Shown in pieces: positions 39,787-52,204 of a stretch of DNA of 64,000 bases; the stretch's first letter is position 1, and each line of letters begins with the position of its first letter. The notes beneath the pieces are model-generated. The model made no database searches. It was given only the letters and a program-made list of their open reading frames with translations, and was not told the origin of the DNA. Position numbers and translations under genes: made by a program. The DNA lies in the NCBI RefSeq assembly GCF_040954835.1, contig NW_027167685.1, forward strand, positions 62,001-126,000, read 5' to 3'. This DNA comes from Lepisosteus oculatus (lineage: Eukaryota; Chordata; Actinopteri; Semionotiformes; Lepisosteidae).

Positions 39787-40756
39787 AATAAGGAGACTGG
39801 ATTCTGGTGAAAGACTTCAGGAAAAAGAAATGGTGTTCACTCAGGTGGAGGGGGCTGTACCAGGTGCTGCTGACCACTGCCACTGCTGTGAAGGTCACAG
39901 AAATGGTGCCCTGGATTCATGCTTCCCACTGTAAAAAGGTCACAAACGAACTGAACAAAGCGCAGGAGTGATGTCTCCACAAGGACAGATGGGGATAACC
40001 TGCTTGGGACTGATGTGCACAGCCTTTTTCCTTTTTATGTAGAAGCCTGTCACCACCCCAAAAGAGGAAGAATCTAAACACGAAGCCTCTTTGTATACAA
40101 ACTGGCTGAATGAAACTGATAATGAGGGGGATATGAGTAATTTGTGGTATAAATTTATAAATCATACTGTAAAGTTAAAGAAATTTAATGCATCTTGTTA
40201 TATATGTGCTTTAATGCCTCATTCTACAGCCTCACCCATGCGACTTTTTATGAAATGTACTCTTTTATTAATATCATGTTAGAAGGCTTAGACGCTATCA
40301 AACAAGAATTAAGGGGAGTTAGATTAATGGCACTTCAGAACAGGTTCGTGCTGGACCTTCAAAATGCAGCATCTGGAGGAGTCTATGCTTTAGTAGGAGA
40401 CTCCTGTTGTACATATATTCCAGCTAATGACTATGATTACGGAAATCTTACACTCGCTATTCAGCATTTAAAAGAACTAAAAGACAAGGTGAATAAAGAG
40501 AGAGGCATAAAAGATACACCGGCTTTTCTCTCCTGGTTAGAATCACTGTTTGGGCCAGGGGGAATGTTTTTCTTTTAAGTTACTAACACCGATTATAGGG
40601 GCTGTGATACTTGTCTTCCTGTTTTTATGTTGCTGTATGACATGTATTATTCCAATGCTTCGAAATATGGAAATATGGTACCTAGGGGGATAAACTGTTC
40701 ATCCTTCCAGTCTGGAGAATTGGCAGCTGTCTGACGTCGGTAAGTGATCCTTAAAA
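39787..40756 (+). pseudogene. Deleted relic of the provirus A family
   Basis: From 39800 it follows the end of pol and the start of env of provirus A closely (20545-20990). It then jumps at about 40247 ('gactttt') to the position equivalent to 21748 ('tatgaaatgtactc'), a loss of about 760 bp covering most of the surface subunit. The TM part (40250-40680) is similar but has a frameshift near 40573; a stop near 40040 breaks the signal peptide. At about 40690-40756 a leader-like piece with the splice-donor region follows. Confidence 0.88.
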
Positions 40757-40779
40757 AATTAATAGTTCCATGACAGTGT

Positions 40780-42350
40780 GCATCACCAGAAAATCAATTT
40801 CAATGCATTAAAACTCTTGTTATCCTTCTGATCATTGAAGTGTCATTGCCCCAGCACTGTATACTCTTACTTTTGACGCCTGTCTGAAGTTGGATCCATT
40901 TCTAAGAATGGTGACTCACATATCCTCATGCTCAACTTTGGCTCAACCACACAAACTATGAAGTTAATCATCTGCTTTTGCTCCAAGATTTATGTTACTA
41001 GGCTCTCTCCTGGGGATCCTCGTGTTCAAACTTTGCCCTTATTGTGGATGATCCATGACAGAATTCAGGGAATTCAGAATTCTGATACCTCAGCTCAGAT
41101 TCTGACTGGGCAGACTGTCATTGCCTGGTGTGAATGTGTGCATATCTGTTTTTGTGCATGTTCTGTGGCCTGTTGTACAGTACATCACAAATGAAAGGGA
41201 AATGGAAAACTAAAATAAGACTCAAGTGTTTTATCTTTCATTAACAGTGTTTCATTAGTATCTGTGCTAGATCCTGTCATCCACTGCTTACCATGACAGG
41301 CTCTAGCACAGGATAGCAGCTAATACATTTAACAATCTCACTGCACAATGTTGTATATTCAAGGGCTGATCTTCTGTACTTTTTCTTTCACTTTTCATTT
41401 CCTAGAAACTCAGTCCTGCCAGGAATAATCTGAGAACAAAATCAATCTGAGTGAAAATCTAAGCAGAGGAAGATTGTTTTACAGAGTTAACAAGGTCTAA
41501 TTCAAGGTCATCAGCACTAACAACATTCTCTCTGGAGACAGGCGATAAGAAAATTGAAAGTGTGTATTGTTACACAACAGCAGAGACTATGAGTTATGCT
41601 ATCATGAGAGTGGTGATGGATTTTTTTCATTGCTTAGTTTTACAGGTTCTGTACATTTGAACATTCAAAGTGACTAAAGTAAAGGAGTTTTCCCTTTTTA
41701 CCACATAATTCCCAAAGATCAACACTAATAGAAAGCCTAATTCCAGCCAAGATTCAATTACTGTCTCTCAGGCATCCCAGCAGTGGATTTCATGACTTCA
41801 GACAGCCATCTTTATCAGTGGAGAACTCAATGCTCTGAGGTTTACTGGCAGAGTCTCACACTGGGTAATACGTTGGTAAATAATGTCCTATGGAATTCTA
41901 CTATTGATAAATTCTACTATGGAACTGCGATGTGTCCTGAAAAAATCTTCTATGATAGTGGTACAGTCCATCACACCCCACCTACAGCCTTTAAAAGAGA
42001 AAAAAACAAATTCTGATATTATGGTGGAAAAAGAGCCCTGGAATCTTTGTAGAAGGACAAAAGACGGAAAGAACGGGCAGTGTATCCATGGCGAAGAGAA
42101 GGGAAATATTGGAGAGAGCTTTTTTCATACACTTTTTATCATTGTTTTTCCAGCCCAACAATGATCAACAAATATGGGCAGGCGTCCTGTGCCAAATCCA
42201 ATCTACCTTTCTTCCAAGCATACAGGAATGTCAGTGAATTAAATATTGACATATGAAAATTCCCAAAAATATGCAATCACACATATGCAGTTTGAGCAAA
42301 CATAAGACAATACCCAAGTACCACAAACTACCAGGCATCATTAGCAGTTC
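40780..42350. other. 1.6 kb without recognisable genes
   Basis: AT-rich sequence in one copy. Short open frames (40928-41194, 41783-42016) show no family resemblance to me. It could be an eroded retroelement interior or host intergenic DNA. Confidence 0.5.
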
Positions 42351-42415
42351 AGGTGGGGAGCTGTGTCAGCATGCGTAGGCTGCAAAGGAACAAGTAATAG
42401 GTCTATTCCATGCTT

Positions 42416-42512
42416 AAAAGAGAAGAAAGAAAACACAACATTTCAGCCGTGGAGCCCTCACACCTGAAGAAGGCTCCACGGCCGAAACGTTGTGTTTTCT
42501 TTCTTCTCTTTT
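42416..42512. repeat. Near-perfect 41-bp hairpin repeat
   Basis: Arms 42416-42456 and 42472-42512 are complementary at 39 of 41 positions around a 15-base loop (CTCACACCTGAAGAA). Half-site relatives, with only one arm, occur in every unit-A copy (e.g. 12240, 13210, 13270) and at 54170. The strand across the loop reads CTGAAGA...GAAAC. Confidence 0.88.
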
Positions 42513-42559
42513 CATCCAGTGTCATTAGCCAGTTCCTGTCAAAATAAAATAGAAATGGA

Positions 42560-42958
42560 TAACATTCTAGAGAGAGTTTGAAATACCAAGGTACAATTTA
42601 AACCATATTTCTTCCACTACAACCACAATATTTTGGAGAGATCGCTGAGCCTAACTGTTCTGGCATGCCCGTTAGCCTCCGTCCTGCTTCAGCAATGAAT
42701 GCAACGGGGCACATTCTGAGGGAGATGCGGTCAATCAGGTTGCAGGAAAACCACGCTATGCTTTTTTTTGAGATCCTGAAAAGGACAGAGGGGCCATGTA
42801 TATGTGTGCAGCTGGATATGTAATTGCAGGTGGCGTTGCAAATTCTGCTGAAGCCCCACTGCCTGGTGTGGACGGTAGCTGTGCATGTTGCAGCAGAATT
42901 GTGCATGTGAGATCAAGGGGGCATGTCATGTGTTTGAGCACTTCACTCCCTTCCGGAA
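42560..42958 (-). other. Unassigned stretch left of inverted repeat
   Basis: Overlapping minus-strand frames cover this stretch (e.g. 42598-42906 with Cys/His-rich sequence). I do not recognise a family. It could be a piece of a DNA-transposon gene. It ends exactly where the inverted 1-kb segment begins. Confidence 0.3.
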
Positions 42959-42959
42959 G

Positions 42960-43973
42960 CACGTGATTCCCTGAGTCCCAAAAATTTGTAAGTTCTTTGG
43001 ATGACCTGTGGACCGATCTTTCACGATGAAGAATTCCTTAAGAAGAATAGATCTCGGCCCACCATCCCAATGCCTCCATCTCAAAACAGCAACCTCCCAC
43101 TGCCCTTAGTCTGCAAGGCAGTCCTTTCAAGTGCGATGATGACGCCGGGACCTTCGTTGCCTATTGTACGAGCTGAACTTTTGTGCTCATCAATTCAACG
43201 CTCTTTCCATCAACTCATCTTGTCTTTGACGCTTCGTGTTTTGTGCTCCTTTGACTATCGGCATATCGGGTGACTGCAAACACTGAAGTTCTTGCTTACG
43301 GAGTGTGGAACAGTGTTTTCAAGTGATCGCTGTTCTGTCATGTTGACGCCGAGTGAATCTTTCTTTGGCAACATGGGCAGGCTGACAGCAGCGCGAGCTA
43401 AAGTAATGGCAAATTTCTTGACTTATTTCTGAATGTGAATGTTCTTTAGAAAAGGGATGCGGCGTTGCTTCTCCCCCGTGTAAAGGTCACGCATTCCAGA
43501 TGTGGTTATGAGCGAAAAGTTGCCGCAAGTGTTTGAAAAGAGCAAGAGAGGAAGCAGCCCTGCCCCGTGTGAGGATCAAACTCAGGACCTTCAGACGATG
43601 AAACTGACGCGCTACCAACTACGCCAACGAGGCCAGCTGCAGTACACAGCCGGAAAGTTTGCCTCATATGGATTTCAGTCGCCCGTTCCCTAATCTTTAG
43701 ACGCCCTCTGCTGGATGTTGCATTTGCCTTTTGATCTCACCGATACTTTTTTGGTCTGTTTCTGTTGCGAGTCCGTTTTTCAGATCTCACCTAGCACAAG
43801 TCTCTCTGGCTGAAGTGGCCTCTCTGCTTCAGCATCGTGCCCTCACTCAGCCATTAAAAACGTCACTCGGACTTCTGACATGCTGACATGAAATGTCAAG
43901 AGAGAGTGGCAGAGACGCTTAAGGCAGAGAGAAGATGAAGAGGGGGCGTGGCTGCGAAATGATTGACAGCTGC
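42960..43973. repeat. 1-kb segment, inverted copy of 4519-5517
   Basis: Reverse complement of the segment near the left end, including tRNA-Met. The right edge (43973) joins unit A at 'tttagatggggaagtg', equivalent to 13501 in copy 1. It marks a large inversion or a duplicated-inverted block. Confidence 0.88.
43561..43633 (-). tRNA. tRNA-Met(CAT), elongator type
   Basis: 73 nt: acceptor GCCTCGT/ACGGGGC, D-arm GCGTAGTTGGTAGCGC, anticodon loop TTCATCG (CAT), T-arm CTGAG/CTCAC-type. The loop bases after the anticodon (CG) are unusual for Met, which lowers confidence in function. The paralog at 4863 has CTT instead. Confidence 0.8.
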
Positions 43974-44051
43974 AATCAGCTTTAGATGGGGAAGTGTACT
44001 ACTAGTAGCAGTGTAGAGCTCTCTGTGGTGGAGTTCAAGCGCATGTTCTAT

Positions 44052-44124
44052 GGGCCAGTGGCGTAATGGATAACGCGTCTGACTTCGGATCAGAAGATTG
44101 TAGGTTCGAGTCCTACCTGGCTTG
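44052..44124 (+). tRNA. tRNA-Arg(TCG), unit A copy 3
   Basis: Same cloverleaf as 13571 with T-stem GTAGG/CCTAC fully paired and one acceptor G-U. Likely functional. Confidence 0.92.
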
Positions 44125-45679
44125 CGAGGCTTTTAAACCTCTCAGGTTCCTCGGTAACAGGTTGCCGTCATGTATATGAACTATAGAAAAGCATTTGCCA
44201 CAACCCGTAAATTAGCACGCAAGTGTGGGCTAGTGAACACAGAACTGTATGGAGATCATCTCCAGTTCCGAGCTCAATTGCAATGAAAAAACATGCAGAA
44301 CAGAACTGGAGAGCAGCTGAATTTGTGCTCAGTAGGGTGGGGAGGACTCAGCATTCCTATTGTTCTAATTGGCATGAACTGCAGGGGATCTGAATCAGAA
44401 CATGTCAGTTAGTTCGATCATTGCGTCAATATGTAGGCCACGTTAATACAGAATTATTACTTTGTCTGTCTCGTCTTTGTATATAGCTGAATGTCCCTGA
44501 CAATTTCATGTTAGTTTTTAAGAACGACATTGGTGCTAATATATACATATATAGCATATAAGGAACACGTAAAAGTTTAGTCCATGCTGAAAAGATAAGA
44601 AAACCACCACAACGTTTCATCTTGGAATAAATCTTTACTTGTTGTTTTGCAGCCTACCCATTCTGACCTAACTCCTCCCTTGAAATTCCCTAACAGATAA
44701 GGGTACGTAACGGCTCATGCGATGCTCAGTTGCAATTTGTCCCAAAACAAACAAGAACAGCAGCTGAGGGTTTGAGTTTGAACATGCACTGTATTAAAGC
44801 AGCTTTTATTTCCATTGATAAATGCTAGATATTCCTACAGAGATTCTCCAGGTGAGTAAGCGATTCCTGTTTCTGTTTCTATTTCTGTTTCATATATATA
44901 TACAGTATATATATGTTACATGTGTCTCTGCAATAGTACAAATGTGTTATACACTATCAGGGGCTGCTTTTTTGTGCACCTCATCTACAACAAGGGTTTT
45001 TTTTTTCATTTATGTTTGTGGACCTTCACCATTTGAGGAAGTGAGTTAGATAAGAAAGTTACAGGTATGGTGAGCAATGACTGACAAAGGAACGTACTGC
45101 GTATTCCTTACAGAAGTGTAAGCAATTTGTTCTAAAAAACACCGGCTTAAGTCCAACATCGTTAGCAATCTTATTACTTAAACAGAATTAACATCAATAA
45201 ACTGTAAGGTGCTGGTACATGCGAGTAGATTTGATCTTCTATTAAACAAAAATGCAATTACAGCTCTAAATAGGTCAACCTAGACTTCTGTAACAGATCT
45301 GTTCAGGTCATCGCTGTTCCTCTGACCTTGTGATTCTTTGGAATTTTAAAAGTGTATTTCGCTTGCCTTTCATGTGGTCTGTGTACAAGTCACTGTGGCG
45401 TATGCGGTCCTACACAGCCTTGCTATAGACGTGATGAGCCTCCGCTATGTTGCAATGGAGAACAGGTTCAGTACGGAGCTGCCGAGAAAATTCAGCTGGA
45501 AAGCTCGTTGCAGAAAAGCATCGGTATCTGTGTCCAGCGGCAAAGCGTCCTTCGTGGGTGCTGAAGAACCGATTTCACAGGCTGCGGGTCCAGGCGATTT
45601 AGAGTGTTAAAGGTCCCAGCGAAAACGAAACGGCGCTGGTCCTTTTACACGCACGCACGCAAACAAATGCAAAGGACGC

Positions 45680-45761
45680 CGTAGTCGGCAGGATTTGAAC
45701 CTGCGCGGGGAGACCCTAACGGATTTCAAGTCCGTCACCTTAACCAATCGGGCACGACTAC
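45680..45761 (-). pseudogene. tRNA-Ser(TGA), unit A copy 3, D-arm damaged
   Basis: As 24059 but the D-arm start reads GTGCCCGATTGG instead of GTGGCCGAGTGG, changing the A box. The anticodon TGA and T-arm are intact. Probably a weakened gene or an early pseudogene. Confidence 0.75.
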
Positions 45762-47297
45762 AGCGAACGCCGGGGCCGCTGCCTTCTTGCTACAATCGAA
45801 CAGGGAGTGCGAGGCGGCGGCGGCAGCTGAGGCAACTTTTTTCAAGTTCGCTCTCCGTTTAGGAAACCTTTTACGCCATACGTGCAAGCACACACACACA
45901 CACCTCAGAGGACTTAAGGGTGGCTTCAAGTTGGAATGATAAAATCTCCCCGTTCGGACATGAAAACAGAACGTTCTTAGACAGAAAGCAATCAACAACG
46001 GAGACATGTGGACGACGATTTTAGTCACTGCACTTTGAATAGCATTTTTACTCCAGTTACAGGAGATGCATCAATGGCCCTTGACCTACGCTCTTACCAA
46101 TGCCTTGAACATTCAAACAAAACAGCCCTCAAGTCCTGCGGTTTAATATAACGCTGTTACGTGTCGAGGCAGTATTTGACTCTGTCCTACCGTTGAGACA
46201 CGGGGCGTATATGGAAACGAACACATGCTACGGATCGTCTCTAATCGGTCCCTACAGCTGGAAGGCTCCTTGAAGCGTGCACCCCCATCATTCATCTTTG
46301 CGCATCTGTGAAAGGTAGACTCTTGAGCAATGTTTGAGCCAGCTCTAAGGCAACTAGTGCTATTGGACAGAGACCTCTGGAAGATCCTAAGAGTCTCTTA
46401 ACACCACTTCCAGCAGCAAGCTTAATTGTTCGCTGGAGGTCTCCCACCCAGGTACTGACCAGGCAAAGAATCACCACTACATTGAATGATGAAGTTAATC
46501 CTGAAATCCAATTACATATCTCAAGGTAAGACAAATCCATAAGAACATGTCTTAGTATTACTTCGTTTACATTAGTATGGCACTGAGTTGGAGCTCCTCT
46601 TTAAGCTGTGGTTTAGTTTTGCATTCATGTGTTTCTAGAGCAGTGATTTATGGGGGTGGGTGGGTCTTTCACAGAGGCTCAGGACAAATCCCCCGCCTGA
46701 AAGTCTAATGTGTGCGTTCAGACAGTCACAGGTCAAGAGCCAGGCAGGAGGACAATGGACAGAAGAGCCAACGAACTAAAAATAAAAGAACAGATATGAA
46801 AAAGCCACCATCTTTTTCTTTTTGACATTTTCCGACTTTCATGCAAGCCAGGACAAAGTTGCTCAGAGCTACTTGTGGATTCAAATACTCTATCGAGTGC
46901 TTTGATGAGTTTTTGCAATTTGATTGTCGTCCTGTCAGCCTGTTTCTGTTTTTTTTTTTCAATCTAGGGATGGAAAGTATGAGGGAAATGATGGAGCAAT
47001 CAATAACCGCTCCGGAAAAATGGCAGAAAGAAATGGTCCGTCACTAAGGACATTTGTGAAGCAGAGGAGTGACATCACCACAAAGGCGACACATTCTGCT
47101 GATGGTTTTGGTGAATAATGATTGAGGCGCGTTAAGAGAAAGGCAGCTGTGTCAGCATGCGTAGGCTGCAAAGGATCAAGCAAAGGTTTACTCCATGCTG
47201 AAAAGAGAAGAAAAGAAGCACAACGTTTCGACTGTGGAGCCTTCTGCGCCATCTTCTTTAGCGGTGATGATGTTTACATTGGAAAAACTGAGACATG

Positions 47298-47371
47298 CAT
47301 CCCTGGGTGGGCTTGAACCCCCAACCTTTCGGTTAACAGCCTAACACACTAACCGATTGCGCCACAGAGAC
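47298..47371 (-). pseudogene. tRNA-Asn(GTT), unit A copy 4, decaying
   Basis: Compared with 12337: D-arm GTTAGTGTG for GTTAGCGCG, anticodon stem TTAGG against CCGAA (mismatch), and T-stem GGGGG against CCACC (mismatch). Anticodon GTT is kept. Probably non-functional. Confidence 0.75.
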
Positions 47372-47614
47372 TGACGGCCGCTTGTGCTCCCTACATTTGC
47401 AGGTTTATGGTCAAAGAAAACAATCACTTGCGCTTCTTGCAGCCGGCAATCTTTTTCCACTGACAACCAAGAAATGGATTTCATCTTTCACAAGCTGTAT
47501 GGATTTCTTCAAAAACAAGTTATTCCAGAAAGGAAATGAATTCTTGCATTAAACTGAACCAAGCTGTACATGTTTGTCTGAAATGAGACATTCGGCACAA
47601 CAAGACACGGAGAG

Positions 47615-47688
47615 AGGCACCGCTGGTATTCAGACCCAGGATCGCCTGCTGACTAGGCGGGCACTTTAAGCCACTAGGGAACAGCGCC
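47615..47688 (-). tRNA. tRNA-Thr(AGT)-like, unit A copy 4
   Basis: As 12654, but the base after the anticodon is C (loop CTAGTCA). The same change is in the 52131 copy, so copies 4 and 5 share a more recent ancestor. Confidence 0.65.
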
Positions 47689-48564
47689 AGCAGAGCACCG
47701 CGCTTTTACAGACACTTGGACACATCTGCGTTCGGTGTGCACTTAACCTGCTCTCTGAGCCCGTTGCCTCCGTCCCATTTAATAGCAGAACTGACGCCAA
47801 GAGAAATGATGAGAAATGGCATTTATCGGGCACTTTTCATGTCCAAGGAGCTCAATGCCCTTGACACCTCCCCAAGGCGACAGAGCTGTGCATTCTTTGG
47901 CGACACCATTTTTTCTTTTGTTTAATTTCTATACTTATTGATAGAATAAAAACGATATGTCATGTACTGTAAGGGAAATGTCTCTTTTCATGGGGAAAGC
48001 TAGCACCAGCAAATGTTGTGTTTAGAAGAAGTGATTTAACATGACACGTGACCTAATTTACCGGAGCAAAAGCTCACCCAGCAAGCCCTGCTTTACTTCT
48101 ACAGGAGAGAAGTACTGTAGAGTCTGCAAGATGTTCAGCTGGGTAGCTACGTCAGCATGCCTCGGCTGCAAAGGAACAAGTAATAGGTTTATTGCATGCT
48201 GAAAAGAGAAGAACGGAAACACAGCGTTTCGACTGTGAGGTCTTCTCACACCTGAAGAAGTCTCACACCTGTAAAAGGCTCCATGGTTTTCTTTCTTCTC
48301 TTTTCAACATGGAATACACTTATTGTCTGCAAGATGTGACAATTTCATGGTGTTTTGGAAGAAAACCTTTTTTCTTTGAATTCAAAATCAATCGGAATTT
48401 CAGCACGACACATCAACACTTTTTCAATTTTAAGGAGATGATATTTTAAACCTGATAAAAATAGTAGGAAACACAAGTTTCTTGCTGTGAAAATTTAGAT
48501 GGGGAAGTGTACTACTGGTAGCAGTGTAGAGCTCTCTGTGGTGGAGTGCAAGCGCATGTTCTAT

Positions 48565-48637
48565 GGGCCAGTGGCGTAATGGATAACACGTCTGACTTCG
48601 GACCAGAAGATTGTAGGTTCGAGTCCTGCCTGGCTCG
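48565..48637 (+). pseudogene. tRNA-Arg(TCG), unit A copy 4, decaying
   Basis: D-stem ATAACACG for ATAACGCG and anticodon stem GGACCAGA for GGATCAGA break two pairs. Anticodon TCG is kept. Confidence 0.75.
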
Positions 48638-50196
48638 TGAGGCTTTTAAACCTCTCAGGTTCCTAGGTAACAGGTTGCCGTCATGTATATGAACTATAGA
48701 AAAGCATCTGCCACAACCCGTAAATTAGCACGCAAGTGCGGGCTAGTTAACACAGAACTGTATGGAGATCATCTCCAGCTCCGAGCTCAATTGCAATGAA
48801 AAAACATGCAGAACAGAACTGGAGAGCAGCTGAATTTGTGCTCAGTAGGGTGGGGAGGACTCAGCATTGCTATTGTTCTAATTGGCATGAACTGCAGGGG
48901 ATCTGAATCAGAACACGTCAGTTAGTTCGATCATTGCGTCAATATGTAGGCCACGTTAATATAGAATTATTACTTTGTCTGTCTCGTCTTTGTATATAGC
49001 TGAATGTCCCTGACAATTTCATGTTAGTTTTTAAGAACGACATTGGTGCTAATATATACATATATAGCATATAAGGAACACGTAAAAGTTTAGTCCATGC
49101 TGAAAAGATAAGAAAACCGCCACAACGTTTCATCTTGGAATAAATCTTTACTTGTTGTTTTGCAGCCTACCCATTCTGACCTAACTCCTCCCTTGAAATT
49201 CCCTAACAGATAAGGGTACGTAACGGCTCATGCGATGCTCAGTTGCAATTTGTCCCAAAACAAACAAGAACAGCAGCTGAGGGTTTGAGTTTGAACATGC
49301 ACTGTATTAAAGCAGCTTTTATTTCCATTGATAAATGCTAGATATTCCTACAGAGATTCTCCAGGTGAGTAAGCGATTCCTGTTTCTGTTTCTATTTCTG
49401 TTTCATATATATATACAGTATATATATATATGTTACATGTGTCTCTGCAATAGTATAAATGTGTTATACGCTATCAGGGGCTGCTTTTTTGTGCACCTCA
49501 TCTACATCAAGGGTTTTTTTTTTCATTTATGTTTGTGGACCTTCACCATTTGAGGAAGTGAGTTAGATAATAAAGTTACAGGTATGGTGAGCAATGACTG
49601 ACAAAGGCACGTACTGCGTATTCCTTACAGAAGTGTAAGCAATTTGTTCTAAAAAACACCGGCTAAAGTCCAAAATAATTTGCAATCTTATTACTTAAAC
49701 AGAATTAACATCAATAAACTGTAAGGTGCTGGTACATGCGAGTAGATTTGATCTTCTATTAAACAAAAATGCAATTACAGCTCTAAAAAGGTCAACCTAG
49801 ATTTCTGTAAAAGATCTGTTCAGGTCATCGCTGTTCCTCTGACCTTGTGAGTCTTTGGAATTTTAAAAGTGTATTTTGCTTGCCTTTCATGTGGTCTGTG
49901 TACAAGTCACTGTGGCGTATGCGGTCCTACACAGCCTTGCTATAGACGTGACGAGCCTCCGCTATGTTGCAATGGAGAACAGGTTCAGTACGGAGCTGCC
50001 GAGAAAATTCAGCTGGAAAGCTCGTTGCAGAAAAGCATCGGTATCTGTGTCCAGCGGCAAAGCGTCCTTCGTGGGTTCTGAAGAATCGATTTCACAGGCT
50101 GCGGGTCCAGGCGATTTAGAGTGTTAAAGGTCCCAGCGAAAACGAAACGAGGCTGGTCCTTTTACACGCACGCACGCAACCAAATGCAAAAGACGC

Positions 50197-50278
50197 TGTA
50201 GTCGGCAGGATTTGAACCTGCGCGGGGAGACCCCAACGGATTTCAAGTCCGTCACCTTAACCACTCGGCCACGACTAC
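50197..50278 (-). tRNA. tRNA-Ser(TGA), unit A copy 4
   Basis: Full 82-nt class II cloverleaf like 24059, with a better acceptor end (CCGACTAC) but discriminator A instead of G. Serine identity elements include the long variable arm; the discriminator change may matter. Confidence 0.85.
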
Positions 50279-51813
50279 AGCGAGTGCCACGGCCGCTGCC
50301 TTCTTGCTACAATCGAACAGGGAGTGCGAGGCGGCGGCGGCAGCGGAGGCAACTTTTTTCAAGATCGCTCTCCGTTTAAGGAACCTTTTACGCCATACGT
50401 GCAAGCACACACACACACACCTCAGAGGACTTAAGGGTGGCTTCAAGTTGGAATGATAAAGTCTCCCCGTTCAGACATGAAAACAGAACGTTCTTAGACA
50501 GAAAGCAATCAACAACGGAGACATGTGGACGACGATTTTAGTCACTGCACTTTGAATAGCATTTTTGCTCCAGTTACAGGAGATGCACCAATGGCCCTTG
50601 ACCTACACTCTACCAATGCCTTGAACATTCAAACAAAACAGCCCTCAAGTCCTGTGGTTTAATATAACGCTGTTACGTGTCGAGGCAGTATTTGACTCTG
50701 TCCTACCGTTGAGACACGGGGCGTATATGGAAACGAACACATGCTACGGATCGTCTCTAATCGGTCCCTACAGTTGGAAGGCTCCTTGAAGCGTGCACCC
50801 CCATCATTCATCTTTGCGCATCTGTGAAAGGTAGACTCTTGAGCAATGTTTGAGCCAGCTCTAAGGCAACTAGTGCTATTGGACAGACACCTCTGGAAGA
50901 TCCTAAGAGTCTCTTAACACCACTTCCAGCAGCAAGCTTAATTGTTCGCTGGAGGTCTCCCACCCAGGTACTGACCAGGCAAAGAATCACCAGTACATTG
51001 AATGAGGAAGTTAATCCTGAAATCCAATTACATATCTCAAGGTAAGACAAATCCATAAGAACATGTCTTAGTATTACTTCGTTTACATTAGTATGGCACT
51101 GAGTTGGAGCTCCTCTTTAAGCTGTGGTTTAGTTTTGCATTCATGTGTTTCTAGAGCAGTTATTTATGGGGGTGGGTGGGTCTTTCACAGAGGCTCAGGA
51201 CAAATCCCCCGCCTGAAAGTCTAATGTGTGTGTTCAGACAGTCACAGGTCAAGAGCCAGGCAGGAGGACAATGGACAGAAGAGCCAACGAACTAAAAATA
51301 AAAGAACAGATATGAAAAAGCCACCATCTTTTTCTTTTTGACATTTTCTGACTTTCATGCAAGCCAGGACAAAGTTGCTCATAGCTACTTGTGGATTCAA
51401 ATACTCTATCGAGTGCTTTGATGAGTTTTTGCAATTTGATTGTCGTCCTGTCAGCCTGTTTCTGTTTTTTTTTTTCAATCTAGGGATGGAAAGTATGAGG
51501 GAAATGATGGAGCAATCAATAACCGCTCCGGAAAAATGGCAGAAAGAAATGGTCCGTCACTAAGGACATTTGTGAAGCAGAGGAGTGACATCACCACAAA
51601 GGCGACACATTCTGCTGATGGTTTTGGTGAATAATGATTGAGGCGCGTTAAGAGAAAGGCAGCTGTGTCAGCATGCGTAGGCTGCAAAGGATCAAGCAAA
51701 GGTTTACTCCATGCTGAAAAGAGAAGAAAAGAAGCACAACGTTTCGACTGTGGAGCCTTCTGCGCCATCTTCTTTAGCGGTGATGATGTTCACATTGGAA
51801 AAAATGAGACATG

Positions 51814-51836
51814 CGTCCCTGGGTGGACTTGAACCC

Positions 51837-51881
<45 letters not shown>

Positions 51882-51887
51882 AGAGAC
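51814..51887 (-). tRNA. tRNA-Asn(GTT), unit A copy 5
   Basis: 74-nt cloverleaf with acceptor, D and anticodon arms intact and one mismatch in the T-stem (GGGGG/CCACC). Possibly functional. Confidence 0.88.
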
Positions 51888-52130
51888 TGACGGCCTCTTG
51901 TACTCCCTACATTTGCAGGTTTATGGTCAAAGAAAACAATCACTTGCGCTTCTTGCAGCCGGCAATCTTTTTCCACTGACAACCAAGAAATGGATTTCAT
52001 CTTTCACAAGCTGTATGGATTTCTTCAAAAACAAGTTATTCCAGAAAGGAAATGAATTCTTGCATTAAACTGAACCAAGCTGTACATGTTTGTCTGAAAT
52101 GAGACATTCGGCACAACAAGACACGGAGAG

Positions 52131-52204
52131 AGGCACCGCTGGTATTCAGACCCAGGATCGCCTGCTGACTAGGCGGGCACTTTAAGCCACTAGGGAACAG
52201 CGCC
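52131..52204 (-). tRNA. tRNA-Thr(AGT)-like, unit A copy 5
   Basis: Same as the 47615 copy, including C after the anticodon, the atypical D-arm and the TCTGAAT T-loop. Confidence 0.65.

Larger units (their letters stand above)
43974..46589. repeat. tRNA unit A copy 3, 5'-truncated
   Basis: Begins at the Arg-side sequence and continues through Ser to the next unit start at 46590. It retains the unoccupied provirus A site (GCGT at 44423-44426). Confidence 0.9.
46590..51105. repeat. tRNA unit A copy 4, complete without provirus
   Basis: A full 4.5-kb unit: Asn, Thr, Arg, Ser. It shows the unoccupied integration site at 48936-48939 and gives the reference layout for the array. Confidence 0.92.

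Noticed and set aside
41783-42016. Open frame of 77 codons in the unassigned 40.8-42.3 kb region
   Set aside because: No recognisable motif, and the overlapping frame 41883-42164 is just as long. Treated as chance.
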